This document shows positions 37,669 through 48,094 of a stretch of 64,000 nt of DNA, piece by piece. Both the position numbers and the translations under genes were made by a program. The stretch spans positions 3,968,001 through 4,032,000 of the forward strand of contig NZ_CP119546.1 of NCBI RefSeq assembly GCF_029277985.1, read 5' to 3'. Source of the stretch: Providencia stuartii. GTDB lineage: Bacteria; Pseudomonadota; Gammaproteobacteria; Enterobacterales; Enterobacteriaceae. Position 1 is the first letter of the stretch. Each line of letters starts with the position of its first letter. Below the pieces are notes generated by a model. It made no database searches, had not been told where the DNA came from, and worked only from the letters and a program-made list of their open reading frames with translations.

Positions 37669-37699
37669 TTGACCTTACAACTACTGTAACCTTTACCCT
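37669..37699 (+). promoter_or_regulatory. MerR-type promoter of the RND operon
   Basis: TTGACC (37669-37674), 19-bp spacer containing the dyad TTACA-N4-TGTAA, TACCCT (37694-37699). It is about 60 bases before the adaptor gene. Confidence 0.65.
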
Positions 37700-37760
37700 G
37701 CCAAAACATTTTTTATTTAACGTTAAAGCTAACAACGAGATCAATAATTAGGTAAGGTTT

Positions 37761-38990
37761 ATGATAAAAATGAAAATCGGAATATATGCTGCATTTATTG
37801 TAGCGATGAGTATAAGCGACCTAGCTATCGCACAAGAGACAAATAATGATAATAAATCAGCAGCCGCGAATTCTGCTATGCTGCCTAAAGTTCCTGTCGC
37901 GGAAGTTATTCAACGACACATTATCCCTTCTGCTGAATTTACTGGTTATCTCGCCTCCCCAAAAACCGTTGATGTTCGCCCCCGCGTTGGCGGACGTATT
38001 AATTCAGTCGACATACCTGAAGGGCAACGGGTTAAAAAAGGAGATTTACTCTTTCAAATCGACCCCCAACCTTTTCAAATAGCGCTACTTGAAGCGGAGG
38101 GGAAATTAAGCCAAGCAGAGGCTTTAGCCGCGCAAGCCAATCGAAATTACCAACGCCTTAAAGGGTTGATTAATAAAGGCGCGGTTTCCCGTAAAGATTA
38201 TGACGACGCACTTGCTATACTCACCGCAAATAACGCACAAGTGAAATCAGCCAAAGCCGCTGTAGCATCCGCTAAATTAAATTTATCCTATACCAAAATT
38301 CACTCGCCCATTGCAGGTCGAGTTGATAGAGCGTTAATAACGGAAGGCAATTTAGTGACTGGTGGCGAAACAAATGAAGCCACGCGCTTAACGACGGTTG
38401 TGTCTATTGATCCAATATATGCTTATTTTGATATTGATGAAGCTACCTTCCATAAATTAACAGATTTATATTCATCGTCGATAAAAAATACCGACGTATC
38501 CTTGCCTCCCGTGACCATAACATTACCAAATAACAAGAGTACACCCTATATTGGCAATCTTAATTTTATTGGCAACCAAATCGAACGAACGACCGGCACG
38601 GTGAAAGTTAGAGCAGTTATCGATAATAAAGATGGCAAGCTGATCCCCGGTGCATTTATTCGTGCACAACTGCCTATTGGAGAAAAAAGTCCTTCTATTT
38701 TAATTGATGACCAAGCCATAGGTTCTAATCAAGGCCAAAACTATGTCTTAGTTCTCGATAAAAATAATAAAGCAGAATACCGCCCTGTCGAATTAGGTGC
38801 CATGGTTGATGGTCTCAGAGTCATTAATCACGGTTTAGTTGCGGGTGAGAAAATTATTATTAAAGGTTTGGTCAGACCGGGGATGGAAGTCGCACCTGTA
38901 CCTATGCAATCCACACCAGCAGCAGAAACAACACCATCAACGACAAATAACAAACAGACCACAGCCAATAAAGTTGAGGAGAAACAATAA
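37761..38990 (+). CDS. RND efflux periplasmic adaptor (MexE/OqxA-like)
   Basis: 409 residues with a signal peptide cut near LAIA-QE. The family order is clear: first lipoyl half DVRPRVGGRINSVDIPEGQRVKKGDLLFQIDP, an alpha-hairpin (about 105-170), second lipoyl half LSYTKIHSPIAGRVDRALITEGNLV, then beta-barrel and membrane-proximal domains. The tail (from ~390) is low-complexity T/P/N. It bridges the inner-membrane pump and a TolC-type channel; no channel gene is nearby. Its stop overlaps the permease start by one base. Confidence 0.92.
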   Translation: MIKMKIGIYAAFIVAMSISDLAIAQETNNDNKSAAANSAMLPKVPVAEVIQRHIIPSAEFTGYLASPKTVDVRPRVGGRINSVDIPEGQRVKKGDLLFQIDPQPFQIALLEAEGKLSQAEALAAQANRNYQRLKGLINKGAVSRKDYDDALAILTANNAQVKSAKAAVASAKLNLSYTKIHSPIAGRVDRALITEGNLVTGGETNEATRLTTVVSIDPIYAYFDIDEATFHKLTDLYSSSIKNTDVSLPPVTITLPNNKSTPYIGNLNFIGNQIERTTGTVKVRAVIDNKDGKLIPGAFIRAQLPIGEKSPSILIDDQAIGSNQGQNYVLVLDKNNKAEYRPVELGAMVDGLRVINHGLVAGEKIIIKGLVRPGMEVAPVPMQSTPAAETTPSTTNNKQTTANKVEEKQ

Positions 38991-41900
38991 TGAAGTTTCC
39001 CCATTTCTTTATACAGCGCCCTATTTTCGCTATGGTGCTATCAATATTTATATTAATAGCGGGGATATTAAGTTTTTATAAACTGCCGCTTAGCGAATAT
39101 CCGTCGGTAACGCCACCGACAGTTCAAGTTATTGCGAGTTATCCCGGGGCAACACCCAAAGTGATTGCGGATACGGTGGCTTCTCCCATCGAGCAAGCGG
39201 TCAATGGCGTCGAAGGCATGCTCTATATGAGTTCGCAGATGTCAACTGATGGAAAAATGGTCCTCACCATCTCTTTTAGGCAAGATGTGGATCCTGATAT
39301 CGCCCAGATCCAAGTGCAAAACTTAGTATCACGGGTTATCCCTCGCTTACCTCAAGAAGTACAGCAAATTGGTGTCACCACAGAAAAAACGTCTCCTGAT
39401 GTGTTAATGGTTGTTCATATGTATTCGCCGAATAATGTTTACGACCCTCTGTTTGTGTCTAACTATGCGTTACTGAATGTACGTGATGAAATCGCAAGGT
39501 TACCCGGTGTTTCCAGTGCGTTAGTGTGGGGAGAAGGTGAATATGCGATGCGAGCATGGATTGATCCAACCAAAATAGCCGCCTTAGGATTAACTGCAAA
39601 TGATATTGTTGCGGCTATCCAAGAACAAAATGTCCAAGTCGCCACAGGTTCTATTGGACAACAACCCAATTCAACATCATCGTTTCAAATCAGTATAAAT
39701 GCACTTGGTCGACTCACAACTGAGGAGCAATTCGGTAATATTATTATTCATTCCGGAAAAGATGGGCAGGCAACTTATTTAAGAGATGTCGCTAGATTGG
39801 AGCTAGGCGCTGATAATTATTCACTTCGTAGCTTACTAAATGGGCAAAATGCCGTCGGACTACAAATTGTCATGAGTCCGGGCGCGAATGCATTAGAAGT
39901 CGCCGAATCCGTCAGAGAAACCATGGCCCGTTTGCAAACTAACTTTATCGACGGAATCGATTACAAAATTGCCTATGATCCCACCATATTTGTGAGCGCA
40001 TCTTTAAAGTCTGTTGCCATCACGCTGCTTGAAGCAACCGTATTAGTGGTACTGGTTGTGGTTTTATTTTTACAAAGCTGGCGTGCCTCTATTATTCCAT
40101 TGGTAGCAGTACCAGTATCTTTAATTGGCACATTTGCCTTTATGTATCTCTTTGGTTTTTCACTCAATACGTTATCGTTATTTGGTTTAGTTATTTCCAT
40201 AGGAATCGTTGTCGATGACGCAATTGTCGTGGTTGAAAACGTTGAAAGGCACATCTCGGATGGCTTAACCCCAAAAGAAGCTGCATTTAAGGCAATGGAT
40301 GAAGTTACGGGGCCGATACTGGCTATTACCTCAGTTCTCGCCGCTGTTTTTATCCCCACCGCATTTTTATCTGGTTTACAAGGGGAGTTTTATCGTCAAT
40401 TCTCACTCACCATCGTCATTTCAACCATTATTTCAGCGATTAACTCACTGACGTTATCTCCCGCCCTTAGTGCAATTTTACTCAAACCACAGGGTAAAAA
40501 CGTAAAAGCAGACTGGCTGACTCGCGTTATCAACGTAATATTTAGCCGCCTTTTTGCAAAATTTAATGTCTTCTTTAATACCTTGTCTAACAAATACGTT
40601 CAGATAGTCCGACGTTGTATCCGAGGAAGTCTGATTATTTTTGTATTGTATCTGGGGTTTGTTGGACTAACCGCATTAGGTTTTAAAGTGGTTCCTAATG
40701 GTTTTGTTCCCGCACAAGATAAATACTATTTAATCGGGGTTGCTCAATTACCTCCGGGTTCCTCTCTTGATCGTACCGAAGAGGTCGTCAAAGAGATGTC
40801 ACGTCTTGCTCTCATGGAGCCTGGCGTTGAAAACGTAGTCGCATTCCCAGGACTCTCTGTGAATGGGCCTGTTAATTTACCTAACTCGGCCCTCATGTTT
40901 GCTATGCTCAAACCTTTTGATGAACGCACGGATCCCTCCCTCTCTGCGAACGCCATTGCAGATCGTTTGATGAAAAAATTCAGCCAAATACCCGATGGAT
41001 TTGTAGGCATATTTCCGCCTCCCCCTGTTCCAGGATTAGGTTCAATGGGCGGCTTTAAGGTGCAAATTGAAGATAGGGCGGATCTAGGTTTTGAGGCTTT
41101 AGCACAAGTGCAAGAGCAAGTTCTCATGAAAGCGATGCAAGCACCTGAATTAACAGGGATGATGGCAAGTTTTCAAACTAATTCTCCACAAATCGATGTG
41201 GATATTGATCGGGAAAAAGCGAAATCTCAAGGCGTAACACTTACCGATATCTTTGATGCCTTACAAATCAATTTAGGTTCTCTCTACGTCAATGATTTCA
41301 ATCGTTTTGGCCGCACTTATCGGGTTATTGTTCAAGCGGATACACCATTTAGAATGGATCCAAAGGATATTGAACTGATCAACGTTCGCAACCAACATGG
41401 AGAGATGATCCCACTCAGTGCATTAGTCACTATTACGCGTACCAATGGTCCAGATCGCGTGATCCACTATAATGGCTATCCTTCAGTTGATATCACTGGC
41501 AATGCAGCCCCAGGTTATACCTCTGGCCAAGCAACTGACGCAATGGAAAAAATCTTACGTGAAACATTACCAGAAGGAATGGATTTTGAATGGACGGATT
41601 TAACCTACCAAGAACAATTAGCGGGTAACTCTGCACTCTATATTTTCCCATTAGCGGTGCTATTTGCATTCTTAATACTCGCTGCTCAATACAACAGCTG
41701 GTCGTTACCGTTCTCTGTATTATTAATCGCCCCAATGGCACTGCTTTCAGCTATGACGGGAGTCTGGTTACTGGGTGGTGATAATAATATTTTCACGCAA
41801 ATTGCCTTTATTGTGCTGGTAGGCCTTGCGGCGAAAAATGCTATTTTGATTGTTGAGTTCGCAATAGCCCAAGAGAAACAAGAAAAAGATCCGCTAACGG

Positions 41901-42130
41901 CCGTCTTGGAAGCGTCACACCTTCGATTACGCCCTATTTTAATGACATCCTTTGCCTTTATTGCAGGAGTTATTCCACTGGTCTTAGCGACTGGAGCAGG
42001 TTCTGAAATGCGGCAAGCAGTGGGGATCGCCGTCTTCTTTGGCATGTTAGGCGTCACTTTCTTCGGTTTACTATTAACGCCTGTATTTTATATGGCGATA
42101 CGAAAACTAACGTCTAAAAAATCAGCCTAA
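38990..42130 (+). CDS. RND efflux permease (HAE1 family, MexF/OqxB-like)
   Basis: 1,046 residues. N-terminal FFIQRPIFAMVLSIFILIAGILSFYKLPLSEYPSVTPPTV is typical of AcrB-type pumps. TM4 has GIVVDDAIVVVENVERH with the proton-relay Asp pair, and the duplicated second half has its own TM bundle (LVGLAAKNAILIVEFA). Two large periplasmic loops form the porter and docking domains. Proton-driven export of amphiphilic drugs is expected. Regulation is likely by the adjacent MerR protein and possibly by the AraC protein. Confidence 0.93.
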   Translation: MKFPHFFIQRPIFAMVLSIFILIAGILSFYKLPLSEYPSVTPPTVQVIASYPGATPKVIADTVASPIEQAVNGVEGMLYMSSQMSTDGKMVLTISFRQDVDPDIAQIQVQNLVSRVIPRLPQEVQQIGVTTEKTSPDVLMVVHMYSPNNVYDPLFVSNYALLNVRDEIARLPGVSSALVWGEGEYAMRAWIDPTKIAALGLTANDIVAAIQEQNVQVATGSIGQQPNSTSSFQISINALGRLTTEEQFGNIIIHSGKDGQATYLRDVARLELGADNYSLRSLLNGQNAVGLQIVMSPGANALEVAESVRETMARLQTNFIDGIDYKIAYDPTIFVSASLKSVAITLLEATVLVVLVVVLFLQSWRASIIPLVAVPVSLIGTFAFMYLFGFSLNTLSLFGLVISIGIVVDDAIVVVENVERHISDGLTPKEAAFKAMDEVTGPILAITSVLAAVFIPTAFLSGLQGEFYRQFSLTIVISTIISAINSLTLSPALSAILLKPQGKNVKADWLTRVINVIFSRLFAKFNVFFNTLSNKYVQIVRRCIRGSLIIFVLYLGFVGLTALGFKVVPNGFVPAQDKYYLIGVAQLPPGSSLDRTEEVVKEMSRLALMEPGVENVVAFPGLSVNGPVNLPNSALMFAMLKPFDERTDPSLSANAIADRLMKKFSQIPDGFVGIFPPPPVPGLGSMGGFKVQIEDRADLGFEALAQVQEQVLMKAMQAPELTGMMASFQTNSPQIDVDIDREKAKSQGVTLTDIFDALQINLGSLYVNDFNRFGRTYRVIVQADTPFRMDPKDIELINVRNQHGEMIPLSALVTITRTNGPDRVIHYNGYPSVDITGNAAPGYTSGQATDAMEKILRETLPEGMDFEWTDLTYQEQLAGNSALYIFPLAVLFAFLILAAQYNSWSLPFSVLLIAPMALLSAMTGVWLLGGDNNIFTQIAFIVLVGLAAKNAILIVEFAIAQEKQEKDPLTAVLEASHLRLRPILMTSFAFIAGVIPLVLATGAGSEMRQAVGIAVFFGMLGVTFFGLLLTPVFYMAIRKLTSKKSA

Positions 42131-42150
42131 CAAACTCTTTATCGCTAATA

Positions 42151-42191
42151 AATGGTTCACTAAACAGGGATAGTTTAGTGAACCACTTTTT
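42151..42191 (+). terminator. RND operon terminator
   Basis: TGGTTCACTAAAC / GTTTAGTGAACCA, perfect 13-bp stem with 7-base loop, then CTTTTT. Confidence 0.9.
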
Positions 42192-42267
42192 CAATACAAA
42201 AAAACATCTATAAAACAATAGAGTACAAATAATCATTATCAATCTATACAATAATTCAAAATAATGC

Positions 42268-42298
42268 TTGACCTTCCCCTTAAGGTAAACGTTAGTCT
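42268..42298 (+). promoter_or_regulatory. CueR-type promoter of copA
   Basis: TTGACC (42268-42273), 19-bp spacer containing ACCTT-N6-AAGGT dyad, TAGTCT (42293-42298). It closely resembles the E. coli copA promoter (TTGACCTTCCCCTT). Confidence 0.8.
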
Positions 42299-42331
42299 TT
42301 ACGTAATGAAGAAATCCAAGAGGGTAAGTCC

Positions 42332-44830
42332 ATGACAACGAATATATCTCACTCTTCCGTTAATAGGCTGAGTTTACCAGTAGAAGGCATGACCTGTGCA
42401 TCCTGTGTTGGTCGTGTTGAAAAAGCATTAAACGCTGTCACGAATATTGAAACGGCAACCGTGAATTTAGCGACTGAGCGTGCAGACATCACGTTCAAAG
42501 GCCAAGCTGATCCGGCTGCGGCTGTTCGTGCAATAGAGAGTTCAGGTTATAAAGTCCGTGAAGAGACAACTGAATTAGCGATTGAAGAGATGACCTGTGC
42601 ATCTTGTGTTGGTCGCGTTGAAAAAGCATTATCACAAATCTCCGGCGTTATTGAAGCGACTGTTAACTTGGCAACAGAACGCGCCCGCATTCGCCATTTC
42701 TCCGGCGCTGTCACTATCGATGATCTCGAAGCCGCGATAGTGCAAGCTGGTTATAAACCTCGTCGTCTGTCAGAAACAACGACTAATGCGAATGATCAAG
42801 CCAATGAACGTCGTGAGAATGAAGAGCGCTCGCTACGGCGTGCATTATTTACTGCTGCAATATTCACATTGCCAGTATTTATTATTGAAATGGGTTCACA
42901 CTTTATTCCAGGTATTCATCATTGGGTATCGGAGAACCTTGGACAACAACTCAATTGGTATATCCAATTTGTCTTCGCGACCATTGTACTATTCGGCCCT
43001 GGTTTACGGTTTTTCCAAAAAGGGATTCCGGCACTATTACGTGCAGCGCCTGATATGAACTCACTTGTCGCTGTCGGTACAGCCGCTGCCTATGGCTATT
43101 CTGTGGTGGCCACCTTTATACCACAGGTGCTGCCTGTCGGGACGGCGAATGTATACTTTGAAGCGGCCGTCGTTATTGTGACCTTAATTCTGCTCGGTCG
43201 TACATTAGAAGCCCGCGCAAAAGGCAAAACCTCCCAAGCCATCAAACGTCTTGTTGGGCTACAAGCTAAAACGGCCCGTGTAGAACGTGATGGGAAAATG
43301 ATTGAGATCCCGCTGGATCAGGTCATGACAAATGATATCGTTTTTGTGCGCCCAGGCGAGAAAATCCCTGTTGATGGTGAAGTCATTGAAGGGGCTTCTT
43401 ATGTTGATGAAAGCATGATCACCGGTGAACCTGTACCTGTATCCAAAGAAATAGGCTCTGAGGTTGTTGGGGGCACCATCAATAAAACAGGCGCCTTTAG
43501 TTTCCGAGTGACTAAAATTGGTTCGAACACCGTATTAGCTCAGATCATTCGTTTAGTAGAAGAAGCGCAAGGCTCAAAACTACCTATTCAAGCATTAGTT
43601 GATAAGGTGACGATGTGGTTTGTTCCTGCGGTGATGACAGGCGCGGTGATCACCTTCTTCATTTGGCTTATTTTTGGTCCAGATCCAGCACTAACCTTTG
43701 CACTGATTAATGCTGTTGCTGTTTTAATTATCGCATGTCCATGTGCGATGGGGCTGGCAACACCAACCTCAATTATGGTCGGTACTGGACGAGCTGCTGA
43801 ATTAGGTGTTCTATTTCGCAAAGGTGAAGCCTTACAAGCGCTGCGTGATGTAACAGTCGTCGCTCTTGATAAAACCGGAACATTAACGAAAGGTCGTCCA
43901 GAACTCACTGACCTGATCCCAGCTGACGGCTTTGAATATGATGAGGTTTTGTCCTTAGTTGCTGCCATCGAAACGCGCTCTGAACATCCGATAGCTGAAG
44001 CGATTGTGACTGCTGCAAACGACAAAGGTCTTGCACTGGCGGCTATAGAAGAGTTTGAAGCCGTTCCAGGATTTGGTATCTCGGCAAAAGTCAGTGGTCG
44101 TGCCATCTCTGTTGGTGCCGATCGCTTTATGAAACAGCTTGGATTGGATGTGAGTCACTTCCAGCAATCTGCGCAACGCCTAGGTGAACAAGGAAAAAGT
44201 CCACTCTACGCGGCTATTGATGGACGGTTAGCAGCAATTATCGCCGTTGCTGACCCAATTAAAGAAACAACGCCAGAAGCTATCAATGCATTACACGCTT
44301 TAGGGTTAAGAGTAGCAATGATCACCGGTGATAATGCTGCGACAGCCGCTGCTATCGCTAAACAGCTTGGCATTGATGAAGTGGCAGCGGAAGTCTTGCC
44401 AGATGGTAAGGTTGCAGCTTTAAAACAGTTTCGTCGTAATCACAATAAAGTCGCGTTTGTTGGCGATGGAATTAACGATGCACCTGCACTTGCCGAAGCC
44501 GATGTTGGATTAGCAATCGGTACAGGAACAGATGTCGCTATTGAAGCTGCGGATGTTGTATTGATGTCTGGGGATCTACGTGGTGTTGTCGATGCAATTG
44601 CATTAAGCCAAGCAACTATCCGCAACATCAAACAGAACCTGTTTTGGGCCTTTGCTTACAATGCGCTATTGATCCCTGTGGCGGCAGGCTTGCTCTATCC
44701 AATTAACGGTACCCTGCTTTCACCTATTCTGGCTGCGGCAGCAATGGCACTTTCCAGTGTCTTCGTATTGGGTAATGCCTTACGCCTAAAACGCTTTCAA
44801 GCACCAATGAAAGATAGCGCCACTCAATAA
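42332..44830 (+). CDS. copA: Copper-exporting P-type ATPase CopA
   Basis: 832 residues. Two N-terminal heavy-metal domains, each with [14 protein letters not shown], eight membrane helices, the transport motif [11 protein letters not shown], the phosphorylation loop DKTGTLTKG, the phosphatase motif TGE (ITGEPVPV) and the hinge [10 protein letters not shown]. It pumps Cu(I) from the cytosol to the periplasm using ATP. The duplicated metal domains match the enterobacterial CopA architecture. It starts a copA-grx-cueR-copZ cluster. Confidence 0.96.
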   Translation: MTTNISHSSVNRLSLPVEGMTCASCVGRVEKALNAVTNIETATVNLATERADITFKGQADPAAAVRAIESSGYKVREETTELAIEEMTCASCVGRVEKALSQISGVIEATVNLATERARIRHFSGAVTIDDLEAAIVQAGYKPRRLSETTTNANDQANERRENEERSLRRALFTAAIFTLPVFIIEMGSHFIPGIHHWVSENLGQQLNWYIQFVFATIVLFGPGLRFFQKGIPALLRAAPDMNSLVAVGTAAAYGYSVVATFIPQVLPVGTANVYFEAAVVIVTLILLGRTLEARAKGKTSQAIKRLVGLQAKTARVERDGKMIEIPLDQVMTNDIVFVRPGEKIPVDGEVIEGASYVDESMITGEPVPVSKEIGSEVVGGTINKTGAFSFRVTKIGSNTVLAQIIRLVEEAQGSKLPIQALVDKVTMWFVPAVMTGAVITFFIWLIFGPDPALTFALINAVAVLIIACPCAMGLATPTSIMVGTGRAAELGVLFRKGEALQALRDVTVVALDKTGTLTKGRPELTDLIPADGFEYDEVLSLVAAIETRSEHPIAEAIVTAANDKGLALAAIEEFEAVPGFGISAKVSGRAISVGADRFMKQLGLDVSHFQQSAQRLGEQGKSPLYAAIDGRLAAIIAVADPIKETTPEAINALHALGLRVAMITGDNAATAAAIAKQLGIDEVAAEVLPDGKVAALKQFRRNHNKVAFVGDGINDAPALAEADVGLAIGTGTDVAIEAADVVLMSGDLRGVVDAIALSQATIRNIKQNLFWAFAYNALLIPVAAGLLYPINGTLLSPILAAAAMALSSVFVLGNALRLKRFQAPMKDSATQ

Positions 44831-44839
44831 ATCATTTTA

Positions 44840-44867
44840 ATAGCCAGACTGTATTAAGTCTGGCTAT
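44840..44867 (+). other. Hairpin between copA and the glutaredoxin gene
   Basis: ATAGCCAGACT / AGTCTGGCTAT, 11-bp stem with a 6-base loop and no T-run, in the copA-glutaredoxin gap. It may be a partial terminator or an mRNA-processing element. Confidence 0.5.
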
Positions 44868-44888
44868 ATCCGTAAAAAGGAGATCACG

Positions 44889-45158
44889 ATGACGCTCACA
44901 TCACAACCGCCAATTCTGATTTATACCACACCAACGTGCCCTGACTGCAAATTGCTCAAAGAGTGGTTGGTGAAAGAACAACTCTCATTTGAAGAGCGCG
45001 ACCTGACAGACCCGCAAATAATGGCAGAAGCCAAAGCTCGAACGGGTGTACGCGTCGCACCGATTACCCTCATTGGTGAGCATATCTTTTATGGCACTTT
45101 TTCATCGCAAAAACCGAGCATTATGGCGATTCTTAAACAAGCGACAACAAAGAACTAG
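44889..45158 (+). CDS. Glutaredoxin family protein
   Basis: 89 residues with the thioredoxin-fold active site TPTCPDCKLLKEWL (C-P-D-C) and the cis-proline region VRVAPITLIGEHIFYG. A small dithiol oxidoreductase, probably keeping copper-sensitive thiols reduced or handling Cu(I); inferred from its place between copA and cueR. AAGGAG precedes the ATG. Confidence 0.8.
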   Translation: MTLTSQPPILIYTTPTCPDCKLLKEWLVKEQLSFEERDLTDPQIMAEAKARTGVRVAPITLIGEHIFYGTFSSQKPSIMAILKQATTKN

Positions 45159-45202
45159 CTATTTTATTTCTTAAAGTATCCGATTGTTGAGGAGATAAAA
45201 TA

Positions 45203-45667
45203 ATGAATATTGGTCAAGCAGCCAAACTTTCTGGTATCTCAGCAAAAATGATCCGTTATTACGAACAGACGGGCTTGCTCCCCAAAGCAAAGCGCACAAC
45301 CGCAGGGTATCGCTATTACAACCAATCGGACGTTAATAGCCTGAATCTTATTCGCCGTGCGCGTTCGCTAGGTTTCTCAACCGAGCAGATTTCAGTTTTA
45401 TTGTGCCTATGGCGCAATAGAGAGCGTGCTAGCGCCGATGTTAAAAATATGGCACTAACACACCTTTCTGAATTAAAAAGAAAGATTCATGAGCTGCAAG
45501 GTATCGCAAATACGCTTGAAGCTCTCACTCGACACTGCCATGGTAATGATGATCCTGATTGCCCGATTATTGAAAATTTAGTTAATTCACATGAATACCT
45601 TGAAACCCAAGAGGTCAAAAAGGGGCTGTTTGGCAATTTTCCCGCGCATTCAGTAAAAACTGATTGA
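45203..45667 (+). CDS. cueR: Cu(I)-responsive MerR regulator CueR
   Basis: 154 residues. Winged helix MNIGQAAKLSGISAKMIRYYEQTGLLPKAKRTTAGYRYY, long coiled helix, and the CueR metal loop CHGNDDPDCPII, with the two Cys spaced as C112/C120 of E. coli CueR. It twists 19-bp-spaced promoters when Cu(I) binds; two such promoters flank it (copA and copZ). Confidence 0.93.
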   Translation: MNIGQAAKLSGISAKMIRYYEQTGLLPKAKRTTAGYRYYNQSDVNSLNLIRRARSLGFSTEQISVLLCLWRNRERASADVKNMALTHLSELKRKIHELQGIANTLEALTRHCHGNDDPDCPIIENLVNSHEYLETQEVKKGLFGNFPAHSVKTD

Positions 45668-45694
45668 CCTTCCAATAGGGTAAAGCTTTATATT
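45664..45694 (+). promoter_or_regulatory. CueR-type promoter of copZ
   Basis: TTGACC (45664-45669), which overlaps the end of cueR, then a 19-bp spacer and TATATT (45689-45694). Confidence 0.75.
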
Positions 45695-45725
45695 TATCAT
45701 AATGTTAATCATAGGAGTTAGAAAA

Positions 45726-45923
45726 ATGATAAGTCTTACAATACCGAAAATGGCATGTGGCGGCTGCGCTAAATCAATCACAAAAATCATTTTGGATATT
45801 GATGGCAATGCGCAAGTGAACGCCGATCCCTCAACAAAAAAAGTGCAGATCACCAGCAATATGGAAGAAAGTATTTTCCGTACAGCCCTCAGTACGGCGG
45901 GATATCCAGCAGATCCAGAATAA
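45726..45923 (+). CDS. copZ: CopZ-like copper chaperone (HMA domain)
   Basis: 65 residues, a single heavy-metal-associated domain: MISLTIPKMACGGCAKSITK (C-G-G-C). The ATG at 45726 follows AGGAG at 45713-45717; a more distant in-frame start would include the promoter region. It should carry Cu(I) to CopA and CueR in the cytosol. Confidence 0.85.
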   Translation: MISLTIPKMACGGCAKSITKIILDIDGNAQVNADPSTKKVQITSNMEESIFRTALSTAGYPADPE

Positions 45924-46047
45924 TCAGTGATAAGAACAGATATCAGGCGAATAAATGTGTAGTCGACGTTCTAAGACATTTATCGACGATACCTTCTTTA
46001 ATGGCCTTTCACGCGTACTACGTTAACGATTTTAGTGACTGTCGATA

Positions 46048-46086
46048 GCAAAATGCCTGCTTTTGTTGATTTTACAAGAGCAGGCA
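46048..46086 (-). terminator. rraB terminator
   Basis: On the minus strand TGCCTGCT / AGCAGGCA with a 17-base loop, followed by TTTTGC, 30 bases past the rraB stop. Confidence 0.65.
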
Positions 46087-46115
46087 CATAGGGAGTTGAA
46101 TCTTAGCTTATTGAA

Positions 46116-46526
46116 TTAGTGGATTCGATCACCTTCGTCGTCATCACCTTCTTCATCATCATATTCAGCATCAGGATCTTCGAAATAAGTTCCCCAGCCG
46201 TCATAGTTGATTCCGAGTTTTTCAGCCAATTTCATCAGTTGTTCAACTTGAGCATCTATCAGCTCTGCGTTTAATGCACTCTCACTAATCACATCACAGC
46301 ACATCAGCGTCACACCGTTTTCAACTTCCAACTCTTCCGCATCAGTGACTTCATAACCTAATTTAAAAGCTTCTACGGCTGCTTTTTCTAATAATTCAAA
46401 ATTATCAGCAGAGAAATGGTGTTCAATTGCATACAATGCATCAGGATCACTGCCATCTTCCAGTAATTCTTCTATAATTAGACGAGTTTCTTCGTATTGA
46501 GCCTCTAATTCAGCTTTATCCACCAT
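46116..46526 (-). CDS. rraB: Ribonuclease E inhibitor RraB
   Basis: 136 residues from ATG 46526, with GAGGTG upstream. [60 protein letters not shown] is nearly identical to E. coli RraB, and the acidic C terminus ([17 protein letters not shown]) is typical. An in-frame ATG at 46595 would add 23 residues absent from the family. RraB binds RNase E and changes degradosome composition. It is divergent from argI as in enterobacteria. Confidence 0.93.
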   Translation of the reverse strand: MVDKAELEAQYEETRLIIEELLEDGSDPDALYAIEHHFSADNFELLEKAAVEAFKLGYEVTDAEELEVENGVTLMCCDVISESALNAELIDAQVEQLMKLAEKLGINYDGWGTYFEDPDAEYDDEEGDDDEGDRIH

Positions 46527-46632
46527 ATCCACACCTCTTTTTTCATTATCGCTAGTCTCTGGGCCATTCTCCCATAGGGCCGCCAGTGACACCATACCTG
46601 AATGAATAATTTCTTTTCTTACAGGGGTTGAT

Positions 46633-46671
46633 TTTGAATTTTTATGAATATAAATTGAATATTAATTCAAT
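46633..46671 (+). promoter_or_regulatory. Tandem ARG boxes before argI
   Basis: Two 18-bp ArgR boxes: 46633-46650 (core TGAAT-TTTT-ATGAA) and 46654-46671 (core TGAAT-ATTA-ATTCA, a perfect palindrome), 3 bp apart, which is the standard spacing for ArgR hexamer binding. argI starts 18 bases further. Confidence 0.85.
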
Positions 46672-46689
46672 CACAAAAGGCTGCATTTT

Positions 46690-47715
46690 ATGAACCCCTT
46701 CTATAAAAAGCATTTTCTTAGGTTACTTGATTTTACACCCAACGAAATTCATTCATTATTAAAACTATCAGCTTGGTTAAAAGCACAAAAGAAAGCCGAA
46801 CTCGAAACCCCACTGCTCACAGGCAAAAACATCGCCCTTATTTTTGAAAAAGATTCTACTCGTACACGCTGCGCCTTTGAAGTCGGTGCTTTTGACCAAG
46901 GTGCAAGAGTCACTTACTTAGGCCCTTCAGGTAGTCAAATTGGTCACAAAGAAACCATGAAAGATACCGCAAGGGTTTTAGGACGGATGTATGATGGGAT
47001 CCAATATCGGGGTTTTAGTCAATCAACGGTTGAAACTTTAGCTGCGCATTCGGGAGTGCCTGTATGGAATGGATTAACAAATGAATTCCATCCCACACAG
47101 TTATTGGCCGACCTACTGACCATCCAAGAACATCAACCAAACAAACCTCTTTCGGAGATCAAATTTGCTTATTTAGGCGATGCTCGTAACAACATGGGAA
47201 ATTCCATGTTAGAGGCTGCGGCGCTCACAGGCATGGATGTTCGTTTAGTCGCACCAAAAAGTTGTTGGCCAGAAGCAGAACTCGTTGAAATTTGTCAAAA
47301 AGCAGCGTTGAAAACAGGAGGGAAAATCACGCTCACTGAAAATGTTGCAGAAGGTGTTAAAGATGCTGATTTCCTGTATACCGATGTTTGGGTGTCAATG
47401 GGGGAAGCAAAAGCGGTTTGGGCCGAACGGATTCATTTGCTTAAACCGTATCAAGTGAATATGAATACGATTCAGTTAACCGGTAACCCTGATGTTAAAT
47501 TCCTACATTGTTTACCCGCATTTCATAACGAAGACACAACGCTCGGCGCTCAACTTGCCCAAGAGTTTAATCTGTGGGGTGGACTGGAAGTCACTGAAGA
47601 GGTTTTTGAATCTCCATACAGTAATGTTTTCGATGAAGCGGAAAACCGCTTGCATACAATAAAAGCGGTAATGGTTGCAACATTAGCACCTGAATTACCG
47701 AGTGGTATCATTTAA
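46690..47715 (+). CDS. argI: Ornithine carbamoyltransferase
   Basis: 341 residues (E. coli ArgI 334). Carbamoyl-phosphate site [14 protein letters not shown] ([14 protein letters not shown]) and ornithine site [10 protein letters not shown] are present. Catalyses carbamoyl phosphate + ornithine to citrulline in arginine synthesis. The ARG boxes upstream indicate ArgR repression. The name argF would be equally acceptable in a species with one copy. Confidence 0.95.
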   Translation: MNPFYKKHFLRLLDFTPNEIHSLLKLSAWLKAQKKAELETPLLTGKNIALIFEKDSTRTRCAFEVGAFDQGARVTYLGPSGSQIGHKETMKDTARVLGRMYDGIQYRGFSQSTVETLAAHSGVPVWNGLTNEFHPTQLLADLLTIQEHQPNKPLSEIKFAYLGDARNNMGNSMLEAAALTGMDVRLVAPKSCWPEAELVEICQKAALKTGGKITLTENVAEGVKDADFLYTDVWVSMGEAKAVWAERIHLLKPYQVNMNTIQLTGNPDVKFLHCLPAFHNEDTTLGAQLAQEFNLWGGLEVTEEVFESPYSNVFDEAENRLHTIKAVMVATLAPELPSGII

Positions 47716-47859
47716 TTGTATAGATTAGGTCGGCACTTATTTGAAGCTGTATTCGAATCTGTATTTGAAGCTGTGGTGCCTACTAACTAATAGACATCGA
47801 GATAATAGGCGCCACAATATTGTACAGATTCGAACTCAACCTATAAGCGATACGGCCAC

Positions 47860-48085
47860 TTAGGGTCTTTCGCCATTAGCCAGTCGCACATTTATCTTCT
47901 CTATGAAGTCAGGTAGATCAGCTAATGTATCAATAACATAGTGCGCACCTGCGGCAAATAACTTATTGGCGGCTTGCTGACGCAAATGCGCAACGTCATC
48001 GGCTGACATGCGTTGATATTCATCCCATGTTTTACCAAACTCATTCCCTGATAAAGCGAGGCCAACAAGCCCGTATTTCACCTGA
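47860..48085 (-). pseudogene. phnX C-terminal remnant (phosphonoacetaldehyde hydrolase)
   Basis: About 75 codons reading [21 protein letters not shown], then [27 protein letters not shown] to a natural stop. This is the C-terminal end of PhnX of the 2-aminoethylphosphonate pathway. The catalytic N-terminal two thirds are absent. It abuts a permease fragment on the other strand, pointing to one large deletion. Confidence 0.7.
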
Positions 48086-48094
48086 TATTGAAAA

